Positions 1-8,368 of a stretch of DNA of 23,286 bases are shown here, piece after piece (the stretch's first letter is position 1; each line of letters begins with the position of its first letter). The DNA is taken from the NCBI GenBank assembly GCA_002395225.1, contig DGWH01000005.1, positions 1 to 23,286 on the forward strand, given 5' to 3'. The stretch comes from Christensenella sp. UBA4263 (lineage in GTDB: Bacteria > Bacillota > Clostridia > Christensenellales > Aristaeellaceae). A program made the translations under genes and the position numbers. The notes under the pieces are model-generated. The model did no database searches and had not been told where the DNA came from. It saw nothing but the letters and a program-made list of their open reading frames with translations.

Positions 1-2
1 AA

Positions 3-146
3 GGCGGCGACAGTACCGGCGGTGATAATTACGGAGAAGGCGGCGACAGTACCGGCGGTGAAAATTACGGAGAAGGCGGCGACAGTACCGGCGGTGAAAA
101 TTCCGGACAAGGCGGCGATGTAATCGGCGGTGAGACGTCCGGAGAA
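3..146 (+). repeat. 36-bp tandem coding repeat (12-residue unit GGDSTGGENYGE)
   Basis: Units start at 3, 39, 75 and 111. The first three are almost identical (GGDSTGG[D/E]N[Y/S]G[E/Q]); the fourth is degenerate (GGDVIGGETSGE). The unit is a multiple of three, so copy-number change keeps the frame. The array probably extends upstream of the window. Confidence 0.9.
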
Positions 147-1166
147 GCCGGCAGCGGAACCAGCGGAGAAACGAACGGAAACAACGGCGGGAAGGATGAA
201 GTCGGTGTAAACAAGAGCGCAGGAGCAGATGCCGGCCAGGAAGGTAGCGGAAGCACCGCGGCCGGGGGAAGCAATACCGTCGACGGGACCGGCAGCAATG
301 CGGCCCAGAGCACAGGCGGCGGGGATACAACCGGCGGTGATGCAAAAGAAAACAAGGACAGCAGTTCAGCGGAGACGAAGAACGGGACCGGCAGCGATCC
401 TGTCAGCGGCTCCGGCACAACCGAAAAGAGCGACGACAGTGCTTCCGGTTCGGGCAGCGAAGAGAAAGTGAACAATGCGGTCACTGGACAGACGGGGGCA
501 ACGGGTTCCGGTGAACAGAAGGTCGTGGAAGACGGGCAGCTGGATGGCGAAGTAGAAATCATCGAGGGTGAAAAGAAAAAGGAACAGGAGAATCTGCAGC
601 AGAACGAGTCGGAAGAGAATGAGATCGAGGTGAGCATTGAGGCACACTGCGATTATCTGGTCGAAACGGATTCCTTTACCCTGACAGTTTTCGTTTATCC
701 GGGAAACATTGAGCTGAATCTGTACATGACCCGTCCGGATGGGACGGTGAAACAACTGGACAGTTCAGACTATGGATGGTCGATTTCGGTCAAGGCAGAG
801 GGCGAGTACGTTTTTGCCGCTCAGGATGCGAATGAGAATATCCTCGCGTCTAAAAAACTCGAGGTCAAACGGCCGACGGTTTCCGAAGAGGAAGAAGAGG
901 AAACAGAGGAGACAAAAGAAACCGAGAAGCTGCAGGAATCCGGCCAGGAACCGGCTGAAAACGGAAGTCAGACACCTGTGCCGGATGGAACAACCGGAGA
1001 AGACGAAGAAGATGATGATGATGACGACGTTGAAGATGAAGTCGTGGAGACCCTGACACTGGATAAACAAAACACGAAAAAGGAAGGGTCAGATGCTTCC
1101 TCTGAGGAAAAAAAGGAACGGACACCGACTCGCAGGATGAGGATAAAGAAAACAATGCGCTCCTGA
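3..1166 (+). CDS. Large acidic surface/secreted protein, 5'-truncated, upstream part of a frameshifted gene
   Basis: The frame is open from the first bases, so the true start lies before the window. The visible part begins with Gly/Asp/Ser/Thr-rich 12-residue repeats, continues as low-complexity Gly/Ser/Glu sequence to about 600, then a compact beta-rich, Ig-like segment (about 630-870, ending ILASKKLEVKR), then a Glu/Asp-rich linker. From about 1116 to the stop at 1164-1166 the translation abruptly turns basic (RTPTRRMRIKKTMRS), unlike everything around it. The -1 frame over the same bases stays acidic and continues into the next ORF. I infer that this and the ORF ending at 3667 are one gene interrupted at the A7 run at 1108-1114. 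No catalytic domain was recognised. A surface or secreted role is inferred from composition, Ig-like domains and the neighbouring export genes; the signal peptide would lie outside the window. Confidence 0.7.
   Translation, partial: GGDSTGGDNYGEGGDSTGGENYGEGGDSTGGENSGQGGDVIGGETSGEAGSGTSGETNGNNGGKDEVGVNKSAGADAGQEGSGSTAAGGSNTVDGTGSNAAQSTGGGDTTGGDAKENKDSSSAETKNGTGSDPVSGSGTTEKSDDSASGSGSEEKVNNAVTGQTGATGSGEQKVVEDGQLDGEVEIIEGEKKKEQENLQQNESEENEIEVSIEAHCDYLVETDSFTLTVFVYPGNIELNLYMTRPDGTVKQLDSSDYGWSISVKAEGEYVFAAQDANENILASKKLEVKRPTVSEEEEEETEETKETEKLQESGQEPAENGSQTPVPDGTTGEDEEDDDDDDVEDEVVETLTLDKQNTKKEGSDASSEEKKERTPTRRMRIKKTMRS
1109..1115 (+). other. A AAA AAG slippery heptamer / frameshift point
   Basis: In the upstream frame the codons are GAA-AAA-AAG at 1107-1115, so A AAA AAG is in the phase used for -1 slippage at the E. 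coli dnaX site. A -1 slip puts ribosomes at 1115 in the frame that stays open to 3667. No convincing downstream stem-loop was seen, and the purine-rich AAGGAAGGG near 1080-1088 is about 20 nt upstream, further than in dnaX. The alternatives are a phase-variable A tract, transcriptional slippage, a real inactivating mutation or a sequencing error. Confidence 0.6.
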
Positions 1167-1219
1167 ATGCGTTTAAGAAGCTGAAATCGAGTCAGTCCGC
1201 TGGCGGGGATGAGGCGATA

Positions 1220-3667
1220 GTGAACCGGAAACAGACGGAGGGGCTTCTGACAAAATCCGGCGTGGATACAGAAAATCCGGACGAATCGCCGAAAGAGAAT
1301 GAACAAAATCAGGAGAAGAGCGGCGAATCCGTTCAGAAAATGAACACGGTTCCAGAGGGGAAAACGACAGAATCCGTGACAGAAAAGAAAACAGAGGGAA
1401 CGAATTCGGATCTGCAGCTGGAGGAGGACAAGGACGAAACGGATTCAGACGGGACAGATGACAAACACAGCGAGGCAAATAAGGCACCGTCGCAGTCATC
1501 CGGCCCGCAGGATGTTCAGCTGAAAAACACTTCCGTATCCCTGAAAAGTCTGAATTTAACCGTCAAAAAAGGCGTATCGGGGACCGATTCGGAAAACGAA
1601 GAGAAACCGGACGGGAATAATCAGCAGCCGGATGAGAAACAGACTCAAAATGGACAGAACGGGACAGAGAACACCGGTTTAAACAGCAGGGAAAACGGGC
1701 AGGTTGTATTCAAAGCCTCTCCGCAGAAGACGCTTTCACTGAGCACGGGCAATGAGCAGAAGCTGAATGAAAATAACACGCTGAGCAGCAAGGAACCCTT
1801 GGGGACCGGACAGGACTCAAAAGAGTCCTCAGTGAATTCAGGAGAGGAAGACGGGAATTCCAGCCAGAACGGTTCGCCGCAGAATGAAAATGATGCAGGC
1901 AAGCTGAAAACGGGAAATGCCGATTCAGCGCTGCAGACACTGAATACCTCTCTTTTGTCTGCATCGCTTCAGACGAACAGCTCGCCAGCCAATGCGCAGG
2001 TGTCAGGAAAATCAGATGCTTCAGATACGCTTTCAGTGACGTTTGCCGAAAGCGGGAATTTGACGGATGCCCCGACCGTGAATTTTTCGCTGGAGTACAC
2101 GAATGACAATCAGGAAGGGGATGAAGCGGAACCGGTGGCAGTGACAGAGCCGGTTTATTACGTACAGGTGGACGATGAGGAACCGGTCCGGCTGGACGGA
2201 ACGGAATACCGTCTGCCACAGGAGGGCGACCATACACTGACGTTCCTTGTTATGGATGCAGAAGGAAACACCCTTGCATCGAAAAAGTTTACGGTCAGGG
2301 ATGGGAACAATGTCACGGAAGAAAATGAAGCGCCCCTGATGACCATGAGTCTCCTGTCGGCTGCAGGCACGGCTGAATCCGGGGAAACCGGTGCCGTTCT
2401 TGAAACAGAACTGCTTTCCGCCGCTGCGGAAACGGAAATCCTTGAGGGTACCGAGCAGACCGTTCAGTACAACCTATCTGTCAGCCGGACCGGAGAGATG
2501 AAAGAAGGATGGAGCACAGAAGCCGCTGTGTTCAACCTCAGTCATACTGCGGAGCCAGCCGTCACGGAGACGGTGGTTTATGCAGCACAGAGGGACGGCG
2601 CAGAGCCGGAAATTCTGGAAGGTACTGTCTATACGGCCGTGGACGGGGAATATACGGTTCAGTTCCTGCTGCTGAATGAGGCCGGCGATGAACTGGCAAG
2701 ATCCGAGGCGTACAAGGTCAAGCAGGACACGGTTGGACCGATTATGCTGCTTTATATAACGGATGGATACGGACTGGTGGTCACCGGAACAGATACGGTC
2801 AGCGGGGCGGTGTCCGTGTCGGTGAACGGCGGGAAAAAGTGGAGTCTTCTGACACAGCAGAAAGACGGAACCATGCGCCGGGCGTACCAGGCAAACGGAA
2901 AAGTGACTCTGGAAGTCGGACAAATCTGTATCCGGGATGCAGCCGGAAACATTACCAAGAGCACGGAGCGGATTCTGCTGGGGACAAGGGATGAAAGTGT
3001 CGAACTGGAGACGGATGAGGACAAAATGAACGCCCAGACCAGAACCACGACGACGGTGAAACGCAGCAGCGGCGGTTCAAGCCGTTCGGTTAGTCACGCA
3101 AAGTCATCCACGACGCTGATTTCCGCCTACAACGGCGTAGATCTGGTGCTTGATTCCAGTGCCATGTCCCAGCTGATGATCGGTGAGGAAACACTGGATC
3201 TGAATCTTTACCCGGGTGAGGGGAACACCGGCGAGGCGGCGTCGTTTAAGGCCCGTTTTGCGTCCTGGAATGAGGGAGGCACACTGGATACCATTGTGCT
3301 CACCGCGGATGAGAGTGACGAGAATGCCGTTACATGGGTATTCAGCGGCACGGTGTCAAAGAAGCTTTCAGCCAGCGGAATTGCACAGATGGTTCTGCAG
3401 GCTGGCGATCACAGCATTACGGTGCCCACAGACGGTTTTTCCGGGGGAACCCGCTATGCCATGTATCGTTCAAGCGGAAAGGTCAGCAAGGATTTCCTGT
3501 ATGCGCTGACGATGGATACCGCGGACAAGTCATTCAATGTCAACGTAACCGTAGATGATGAGACCTACACGCTGACGGATAACCGTGATTCGGAATTCTA
3601 TTATTACGATGTGCGCAATAATACCGCACAGGAAATGAACCGGCTGAGTGAGGAGGGACAGAGTTGA
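1220..3667 (+). CDS. Large surface/secreted protein, downstream part (Ig-like domains and C-terminal beta domain)
   Basis: The frame is open from 1106, just after a TGA at 1103-1105. The first possible start is GTG at 1220, preceded by GAGG at 1211-1214. No signal peptide follows that GTG, so translation is more sensible as a continuation of the upstream ORF through the A7 site. Contents: a long acidic Asn/Gln/Ser/Glu-rich linker (to about 2050), two Ig-like segments (about 2140-2310, ending TLASKKFTVRD, and about 2560-2735, ending ELARSEAYKVKQD) that resemble the one in the upstream ORF, a bacterial Ig-like stretch with DTVGP and DAAGN motifs (about 2730-2980), a Thr/Ser-rich hinge with TTTTVKRSSGGSSRS, and a C-terminal beta-rich domain of about 180 residues. 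No LPXTG, SLH or other anchor is visible at the C terminus. The stop overlaps the TTG start of the adaptor gene. Function unknown. Confidence 0.75.
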   Translation: MNRKQTEGLLTKSGVDTENPDESPKENEQNQEKSGESVQKMNTVPEGKTTESVTEKKTEGTNSDLQLEEDKDETDSDGTDDKHSEANKAPSQSSGPQDVQLKNTSVSLKSLNLTVKKGVSGTDSENEEKPDGNNQQPDEKQTQNGQNGTENTGLNSRENGQVVFKASPQKTLSLSTGNEQKLNENNTLSSKEPLGTGQDSKESSVNSGEEDGNSSQNGSPQNENDAGKLKTGNADSALQTLNTSLLSASLQTNSSPANAQVSGKSDASDTLSVTFAESGNLTDAPTVNFSLEYTNDNQEGDEAEPVAVTEPVYYVQVDDEEPVRLDGTEYRLPQEGDHTLTFLVMDAEGNTLASKKFTVRDGNNVTEENEAPLMTMSLLSAAGTAESGETGAVLETELLSAAAETEILEGTEQTVQYNLSVSRTGEMKEGWSTEAAVFNLSHTAEPAVTETVVYAAQRDGAEPEILEGTVYTAVDGEYTVQFLLLNEAGDELARSEAYKVKQDTVGPIMLLYITDGYGLVVTGTDTVSGAVSVSVNGGKKWSLLTQQKDGTMRRAYQANGKVTLEVGQICIRDAAGNITKSTERILLGTRDESVELETDEDKMNAQTRTTTTVKRSSGGSSRSVSHAKSSTTLISAYNGVDLVLDSSAMSQLMIGEETLDLNLYPGEGNTGEAASFKARFASWNEGGTLDTIVLTADESDENAVTWVFSGTVSKKLSASGIAQMVLQAGDHSITVPTDGFSGGTRYAMYRSSGKVSKDFLYALTMDTADKSFNVNVTVDDETYTLTDNRDSEFYYYDVRNNTAQEMNRLSEEGQS

Positions 3668-4668
3668 GAGGATCCGGGAAAAAGAAGCGCGGACGCCGGA
3701 TAATCCGTCTGGTGCTTCTCCTCCTTGTGCTGGGCGCTGTCGGGTACTTTGTCGTCTTCAAAGGGGTGAACCGGGCAGTGACCGTGACGTATGACACCTT
3801 TACCACACGGAAAGGAAACATTTCCAATACCCTGAGCTTCAGCGGAAGCATGAGTGCCAAAAACTATGAGACCCTTTCGGCGGACAAGGCGGGGACGGTA
3901 CGCAAGATCTATGTGTCCGAGGCGGAGAATGTCGAGAAGAATGAACGGCTGATCCGCCTGTCCACCGGCGAGATGATTAAGGCCTCCTTCAACGGACAGG
4001 TAAATGAAATCGCGGTCAGCGAAGGGGATGAGGTGACGGCAAACCAGAACCTGATTCAGATTGTCGACTTTACCGAGATGACCGTCTCCATCCGGGTGGA
4101 TGAATACTCGATCTCCAAAGTCTATCTGGGCCAGCCGTGCAAGGTCAATCTGACCGCGCTGGGGACCAGCTTTGACACGACCATTGCCCACATCAACCGG
4201 ATTTCCTCCTCCAACGGCAACACCGCCTACTACTCCGTCAGCTGCGATGTGGCTGTGACAGAGGACGTGCTGCCGGGAATGCAGGTAACAGTGACCATTC
4301 CCCTTGAGGAGGCCACGGATGCCGTGATCCTGAGCAAGTCCGCCCTGAGCTTTGCAGGGGATAACAGCGCGTATGTGCTGGTCAGGGGCGATAATGACGA
4401 GATGTCGCAGGTGCCTGTCACGGTAGGTGTGGACAACAATAACTATGTGGAGATTGTATCCGGTCTGACCGAGGGACAGACGGTTTACAAGGTTGCCGAG
4501 CAGAAGGCAGCCGGTAATACCGGGCTGTTTAGCGGTCTCCAGAATCTCTCCACCGGAAGCGGTCAGAACAATTCCAGCCAGAACAGACAGTCCCGCCAGA
4601 ATCAGGGGAATTATCAGCGGAACACCGGCGGAAATATGGGCGGCATGCCGCCGGGCGGGATGCGGTAA
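3664..4668 (+). CDS. Efflux ABC/RND-type periplasmic adaptor-like (MacA/HlyD) subunit
   Basis: A 334-aa membrane-fusion/adaptor protein. A basic N terminus (GKKKRGRR) precedes one membrane segment at about residues 16-34. A barrel-sandwich (lipoyl-like) half follows with LSADKAGTVRKIYVSEAENV and SFNGQVNEIAVSEGDEV, then beta-barrel and membrane-proximal domains (VTVGVDNNNYVEIVSGLTEGQTV). The last 45 residues are a Gln/Asn/Gly/Met-rich tail ending GGMPPGGMR. The alpha-helical hairpin of Gram-negative MacA is short or absent, as expected without an outer-membrane channel. The TTG start at 3664 overlaps the TGA of the surface-protein ORF (TTGA) and follows GAGGAGGGA. By family knowledge it couples to a MacB-type ATPase/permease, encoded next. 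The substrate is unknown. Confidence 0.85.
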   Translation: MRGSGKKKRGRRIIRLVLLLLVLGAVGYFVVFKGVNRAVTVTYDTFTTRKGNISNTLSFSGSMSAKNYETLSADKAGTVRKIYVSEAENVEKNERLIRLSTGEMIKASFNGQVNEIAVSEGDEVTANQNLIQIVDFTEMTVSIRVDEYSISKVYLGQPCKVNLTALGTSFDTTIAHINRISSSNGNTAYYSVSCDVAVTEDVLPGMQVTVTIPLEEATDAVILSKSALSFAGDNSAYVLVRGDNDEMSQVPVTVGVDNNNYVEIVSGLTEGQTVYKVAEQKAAGNTGLFSGLQNLSTGSGQNNSSQNRQSRQNQGNYQRNTGGNMGGMPPGGMR

Positions 4669-4679
4669 GGGAGGTACGT

Positions 4680-5408
4680 ATGCAGAACGGAAAAGATGCA
4701 GCGTCTTCCCTGAAGGACTGCTTTTTCAAAATGACCGATATCGTCAAAAAGTATCTGCTGGGTGAGGAATATGTCACCATTCTCAAGGGGATATCGCTGG
4801 AAATTGAGGAAGGTGAGTTTCTCTCCGTCCTGGGCCCCTCCGGCTCCGGAAAATCGACCCTCATGAACATCATCGGGTGCCTGGATCTGCCCACGTCGGG
4901 TGAATATATTCTGAAGGGCAATGTGGTTCTGGACCTGGATGAGAAGGAACTATCCCACATCCGCTCAAAGGAGATCGGGTTTATCTTCCAGAACTCCCAG
5001 CTCCTGCAGCGGATGGATGCGATGAAAAATGTGGAACTGCCGCTCATCTATGCGGGTGTCCGGCCCAGCGAGCGGCACACCCGGGCGGAGGAGATGCTCT
5101 GCAAGGTCGGTCTGGAGGACCGGATGCATCATATGCCCAATCAGCTCTCCGGCGGCCAGCAGCAGCGTGTGGCGATTGCCAGGGCACTGGTAACCCGCCC
5201 GAGCCTCCTGCTGGCGGATGAGCCCACAGGTGCACTGGACCAGACCACGGGACATCAGATAATGGATCTGTTTCATGCACTCAATCAGGAAGGGCATACG
5301 ATCATCATGATCACGCATGATGTCAATATCGCCAAAAATGCCCGCCGGGTGGTGAACATTATCGACGGGGTAATGACCGAAGCGGAGGGCGAGGTGACGT
5401 TTGCTTGA
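4680..5408 (+). CDS. ABC transporter ATP-binding protein, MacB/LolD type
   Basis: A 242-aa nucleotide-binding subunit. Visible motifs: Walker A GPSGSGKST (52-60), Q-loop FQNSQ (103-107), signature LSGGQQQR (156-163), Walker B LLLADEP (176-182), and the switch His in ITHD (213). The arrangement ADEPTGALD is typical of the MacB/LolD/FtsE group. It would hydrolyse ATP on the cytoplasmic face to power the permease that overlaps it. ATG at 4680 follows GGGAGG with good spacing and lies 11 bp after the adaptor stop. The N terminus is about 15 residues longer than usual; MTDIVKKY at 4731 is an alternative start. Confidence 0.93.
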   Translation: MQNGKDAASSLKDCFFKMTDIVKKYLLGEEYVTILKGISLEIEEGEFLSVLGPSGSGKSTLMNIIGCLDLPTSGEYILKGNVVLDLDEKELSHIRSKEIGFIFQNSQLLQRMDAMKNVELPLIYAGVRPSERHTRAEEMLCKVGLEDRMHHMPNQLSGGQQQRVAIARALVTRPSLLLADEPTGALDQTTGHQIMDLFHALNQEGHTIIMITHDVNIAKNARRVVNIIDGVMTEAEGEVTFA

Positions 5409-6616
5409 GCCTCATGAACAGAATCATGGGTCATGTCTACATGTTTGTGGAAAGCTGTGCCATGGCCATTGAGAACATCATGCAGAACCGGCTCCGGTCC
5501 TTCCTGACCGTACTGGGAATCATGATCGGCGTCACGGCCGTCATCGCCCTGATTACCACCATTTCCGCCGTTTCCTCGTCCATTTCCTCGTCCTTTACCT
5601 CCATGGGTGCCGGGACCATGACCCTGACAACCACCGGAAACGATCTTAAGGACGGACTGGATGAGGAGGATATGAAGCGGATCATCGATATTGATCATAT
5701 CCGCGGACTTTCGCCCTCGGTGAGTCTGAGCTGCACGGTGGCAAGAGAGAATGTCAGTGAAACCAGCATCAGCGTGCAGGGAACGAATGATACCTACTTT
5801 GAGGTGCATGAGGACCTTGTGAAGAGCGGGCGTAAGCTGAATCGGATTGATACGGAAAACATGTCCCGGGTCTGCCTGATCAACGGGGACATTGTTGAAT
5901 CTTTTTTCTACGGCGTGAGTCCGATCGGAAAGACCATCTATCTGAACCGGATTCAGTTTACCATCGTCGGCATCTATGAATCGGATACCTCCATCGCCAG
6001 TCTTCTGTCCGGTTCGCCCAAGATTCTGATTCCCTATACCACGGCGCTCAAAATGAACAGTGCCTCACTGGTCACCAACGCGACCATCTATCTGGACAGT
6101 GCCAGTGCCTCAAAAGAGGTGCAGCCGAAACTGGAGGAGCTACTGGATGAGATTTTCAGTTACGAGGATGAGACGTACAAGATCACCACAATGGAAAGCA
6201 TTGAGGAGACGATGAAAACCATGATGTCCATGATGTCAGCCCTGCTGGGAGGCATTGCCAGCATTGCTCTGGTGGTCGGCGGCATCGGCATTATGAACAT
6301 GATGCTGACCTCCGTAACGGAACGGACGGTGGAAATTGGTCTCAAAAAAGCCATTGGTGCGGAACCCGGGCAGATTCAGATGCAGTTTCTGATTGAATCG
6401 TTCCTGCTCTCCATGATCGGCGGACTGGCAGGTGTGGTACTGGGACTGATTCTCTCGGCGATCATGTGCCATCTGATGGGAACGGATTTTGTAATTTCCT
6501 ATGGCGCCATTGCGCTGGGCGTTGGCTTCTCAGCGGCCGTTGGCATCATCTTTGGCTGGTCACCGGCCAGGAAAGCCAGCCGTCTGAGCCCGATTGATGC
6601 GCTCAGACGCATGTAA
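5405..6616 (+). CDS. ABC transporter permease, MacB/FtsX family
   Basis: A 403-aa permease with the MacB topology: an N-terminal amphipathic helix and TM1 at about 34-54 (LTVLGIMIGVTAVIAL), a large extracytoplasmic MacB_PCD-like domain (about 55-275), then TM2 (about 278-301), TM3 (about 328-354) and TM4 (about 365-386). The coupling segment VTERTVEIGLKKAIGA after TM2 and the tail SPARKASRLSPIDALRR are family hallmarks. The TTG start at 5405 overlaps the ATPase TGA (TTGA), the same junction type as at 3664; ATG at 5414 is an alternative. By family knowledge it acts as a mechanotransducing exporter of peptides, drugs or lipoproteins. In this operon a role in handling the upstream surface protein or an associated peptide is inference. 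Confidence 0.92.
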   Translation: MSLMNRIMGHVYMFVESCAMAIENIMQNRLRSFLTVLGIMIGVTAVIALITTISAVSSSISSSFTSMGAGTMTLTTTGNDLKDGLDEEDMKRIIDIDHIRGLSPSVSLSCTVARENVSETSISVQGTNDTYFEVHEDLVKSGRKLNRIDTENMSRVCLINGDIVESFFYGVSPIGKTIYLNRIQFTIVGIYESDTSIASLLSGSPKILIPYTTALKMNSASLVTNATIYLDSASASKEVQPKLEELLDEIFSYEDETYKITTMESIEETMKTMMSMMSALLGGIASIALVVGGIGIMNMMLTSVTERTVEIGLKKAIGAEPGQIQMQFLIESFLLSMIGGLAGVVLGLILSAIMCHLMGTDFVISYGAIALGVGFSAAVGIIFGWSPARKASRLSPIDALRRM

Positions 6617-6668
6617 ACAGATACCAAAAATGACAAGGCACATGCCCTTTTGTGCCGGAGGAGTGACT

Positions 6669-7772
6669 ATGAAAAAGCTAATCGGAATCATTTTGGCATT
6701 GGTCCTTATGCCGGTGTTGGCACTGGCATCCACTACATTTGAGGGAACCGTTGTATCAGGTGAGGTTGTCTCCGTAACAGCGCCATTTGGCGGAACCGTC
6801 AGCCATTTCAGTCTGCGTGCTGGCAGCCGGATTGACAGGGGAAGCGTGGTTGCCACCATTGCCACGGACAAGGTCTACGCCACGGCGGATGGCACCATTG
6901 CCGGGGTATTTGCCCAGGTGGGCGACAGCGTGGAAAATGTCGTGAACCGCTACGGTGCGGTGATGTACATTGTGCCGGAGCACAAGTACACGATTTCCGC
7001 GGACATTGAGAAGGCGTATAACAGCGCGGAAACCAAGTATGTGAATATCGGTGAGACGCTGTATATGAGCTGCACCAGCGACGGAGCACATACGGCGGTT
7101 GGCATTGTGACGGCAGCCAGTGACACCACGTATACAGTGGAAACGACTTCCGGTGAACTGCTGATGGAGGAAAGCGTGTATCTGTACAGAAGCCCGAATT
7201 ATGCTTCCAAGACCCGGGTTGGCCGGGGAACCGTGGGCAGAACTTCGGAGATTGCGGTGAACGGCAGCGGTTCCATTCTTCGTTTTCATGTGAAGGACGG
7301 GGACAAGGTGAAGCGGGGAGATCTGCTGTTTGAAACCGTGACGGGGGAGTTTGACGGGCTCTACGCCACCGGCAATGAGATCATTTCAGATGTCAGCGGC
7401 ATCATCGCCTCGGTAGACACCGCGGCCGGCAAGACGGTCAGCAAAGGGGATACGCTGCTGACGGTCTATTCCATGGATTCCCTGCAGATTCAGATCAGCG
7501 TCAATGAATATGACCTGGTTTCCATCAGGGAAGGGGATACCGTGAATCTGTCTTTCAATTATGATGAAAGCAACATCATGCAGACCACGGGAACTGTCTC
7601 CATGATTTCTCACCTCAGCGAATCAGAGGCCGGAAGTGAGGCAAATTATCCCGCCTATATCGACTTTGTTCCCAACGAGAACATTCGAATCGGCATGACC
7701 GTCTCGGTAAGTACACTGGATGAACCGGCGAATCCTGCAGCGGCAGAACCGGAGGAGACGACGGAGGAATAA
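6669..7772 (+). CDS. Second HlyD-like adaptor protein with signal peptide
   Basis: A 367-aa exported protein. The start is ATG 6669, preceded by GGAGGAG; an open frame extends further upstream but overlaps the permease and lacks a signal sequence. Residues 1-20 (MKKLIGIILALVLMPVLALA) form a signal peptide or N-terminal anchor. Two lipoyl/barrel-sandwich-like motifs follow (APFGGTVSHFSLRAGSRIDRG and SGSILRFHVKDGDKVKRGD, the latter with partner SGIIASVDTAAGKTVSKGD). Then comes a beta-barrel region (ISVNEYDLVSIREGDTVNL) like that of RND/ABC adaptors. The C terminus is acidic (EPEETTEE). It lies 52 bp after the permease and closes the operon. The cassette therefore has two different adaptors, one membrane-anchored and one with a signal peptide. 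The role is inferred from fold and position. Confidence 0.82.
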   Translation: MKKLIGIILALVLMPVLALASTTFEGTVVSGEVVSVTAPFGGTVSHFSLRAGSRIDRGSVVATIATDKVYATADGTIAGVFAQVGDSVENVVNRYGAVMYIVPEHKYTISADIEKAYNSAETKYVNIGETLYMSCTSDGAHTAVGIVTAASDTTYTVETTSGELLMEESVYLYRSPNYASKTRVGRGTVGRTSEIAVNGSGSILRFHVKDGDKVKRGDLLFETVTGEFDGLYATGNEIISDVSGIIASVDTAAGKTVSKGDTLLTVYSMDSLQIQISVNEYDLVSIREGDTVNLSFNYDESNIMQTTGTVSMISHLSESEAGSEANYPAYIDFVPNENIRIGMTVSVSTLDEPANPAAAEPEETTEE

Positions 7773-7931
7773 AAGGAGCAAGGCAACAGGGGATGCTTTG
7801 CGGGCATGTGGCAGTCCTGCCTGAGCAGCGTCGTGCGTGCCCGGATTTGACGAACTGTGGCTGCGTGACAGGACCATTCTGCGGCAGGTTCACTTTGTCG
7901 GACCGCTGGCCATGAGTTGAACCCAATAATG

Positions 7932-7979
7932 AAAAGGCTCACACAATTCTCTGGAAACAGAAAATTGCGTGAGCCTTTT
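7932..7979. terminator. Bidirectional intrinsic terminator
   Basis: AAAAGGCTCAC-A-CAATT pairs with AATTG-C-GTGAGCCTTTT, with one mismatch and a loop of about 14 nt. The A run on one side and T run on the other allow termination in both directions: for the export operon (plus) and for the small-ORF array (minus), whose last stop is about 22 bp away. The 159 bp between 7773 and 7931 hold only an unconvincing 40-codon ORF. Confidence 0.88.
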
Positions 7980-8000
7980 ATCCAACAGGCAGCATGCCGC

Positions 8001-8231
8001 TCAATCTTTAGCCAAACCATAGTCCTTCAAAAGCTTCTCCCTATATTCCGGATCTTTTGATACCTTCTCTACATCCTCGATCTTTCCCAGATCAAAAAGC
8101 TTTGCTACCAACTGAGCCATTTGTTTTTTGCCCTTCTTCTCGCCTCTCTTTTCGCCTATCTTTATACCTTTTTTCTCCCTGGCGTTCCCGTACGCCTGTA
8201 CGGCATATTCCTGATTAATTAGCTCGATCAT
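8001..8231 (-). CDS. Small Rpn/PD-(D/E)XK-tail-like protein, copy 1 (76 aa)
   Basis: Starts MIELINQEYAVQAYG, then a Lys/Gly-rich basic linker (GIKIGEKRGEKKGKKQ) and a helical tail (LVAKLFDLGKIEDVEKV, then PEYREKLLKDYGL). This resembles the C-terminal tail of Rpn/PDDEXK 'putative transposase' nucleases, which carry an 'EVLxM...' helix followed by Gly/Glu/Lys repeats and a short helical domain. No nuclease core is present. Upstream the frame continues through AINDLKDCLNEWKNEVVNIM and meets TAG at 8295-8297, so the long form is broken while the short ORF is intact. GAGGT lies about 10 nt before the ATG. It could be an inhibitor-type short isoform or only a gene relic. Confidence 0.5.
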   Translation of the reverse strand: MIELINQEYAVQAYGNAREKKGIKIGEKRGEKKGKKQMAQLVAKLFDLGKIEDVEKVSKDPEYREKLLKDYGLAKD

Positions 8232-8368
8232 GATATTAACGACCTCATTTTTCCATTCATTCAGACAGTCCTTCAGATCGTTTATTGCCTTTGACTATGA
8301 AACAGGTACCAGGTATCCGGGAAAAGAATAGTCTTTCTCAGAAACGAGTACAGCAGGACATATACAGT

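Noticed and set aside
366..1499. Several overlapping ORFs on both strands in the acidic repeat region
   Set aside because: Repetitive GC-rich acidic coding sequence leaves other frames open. Only the plus-strand frame carrying the acidic/Ig-like protein is coherent.
7793..7915. 40-codon Cys-containing ORF after the second adaptor
   Set aside because: Too short, odd composition and no family resemblance. Kept only as part of the gap before the terminator.
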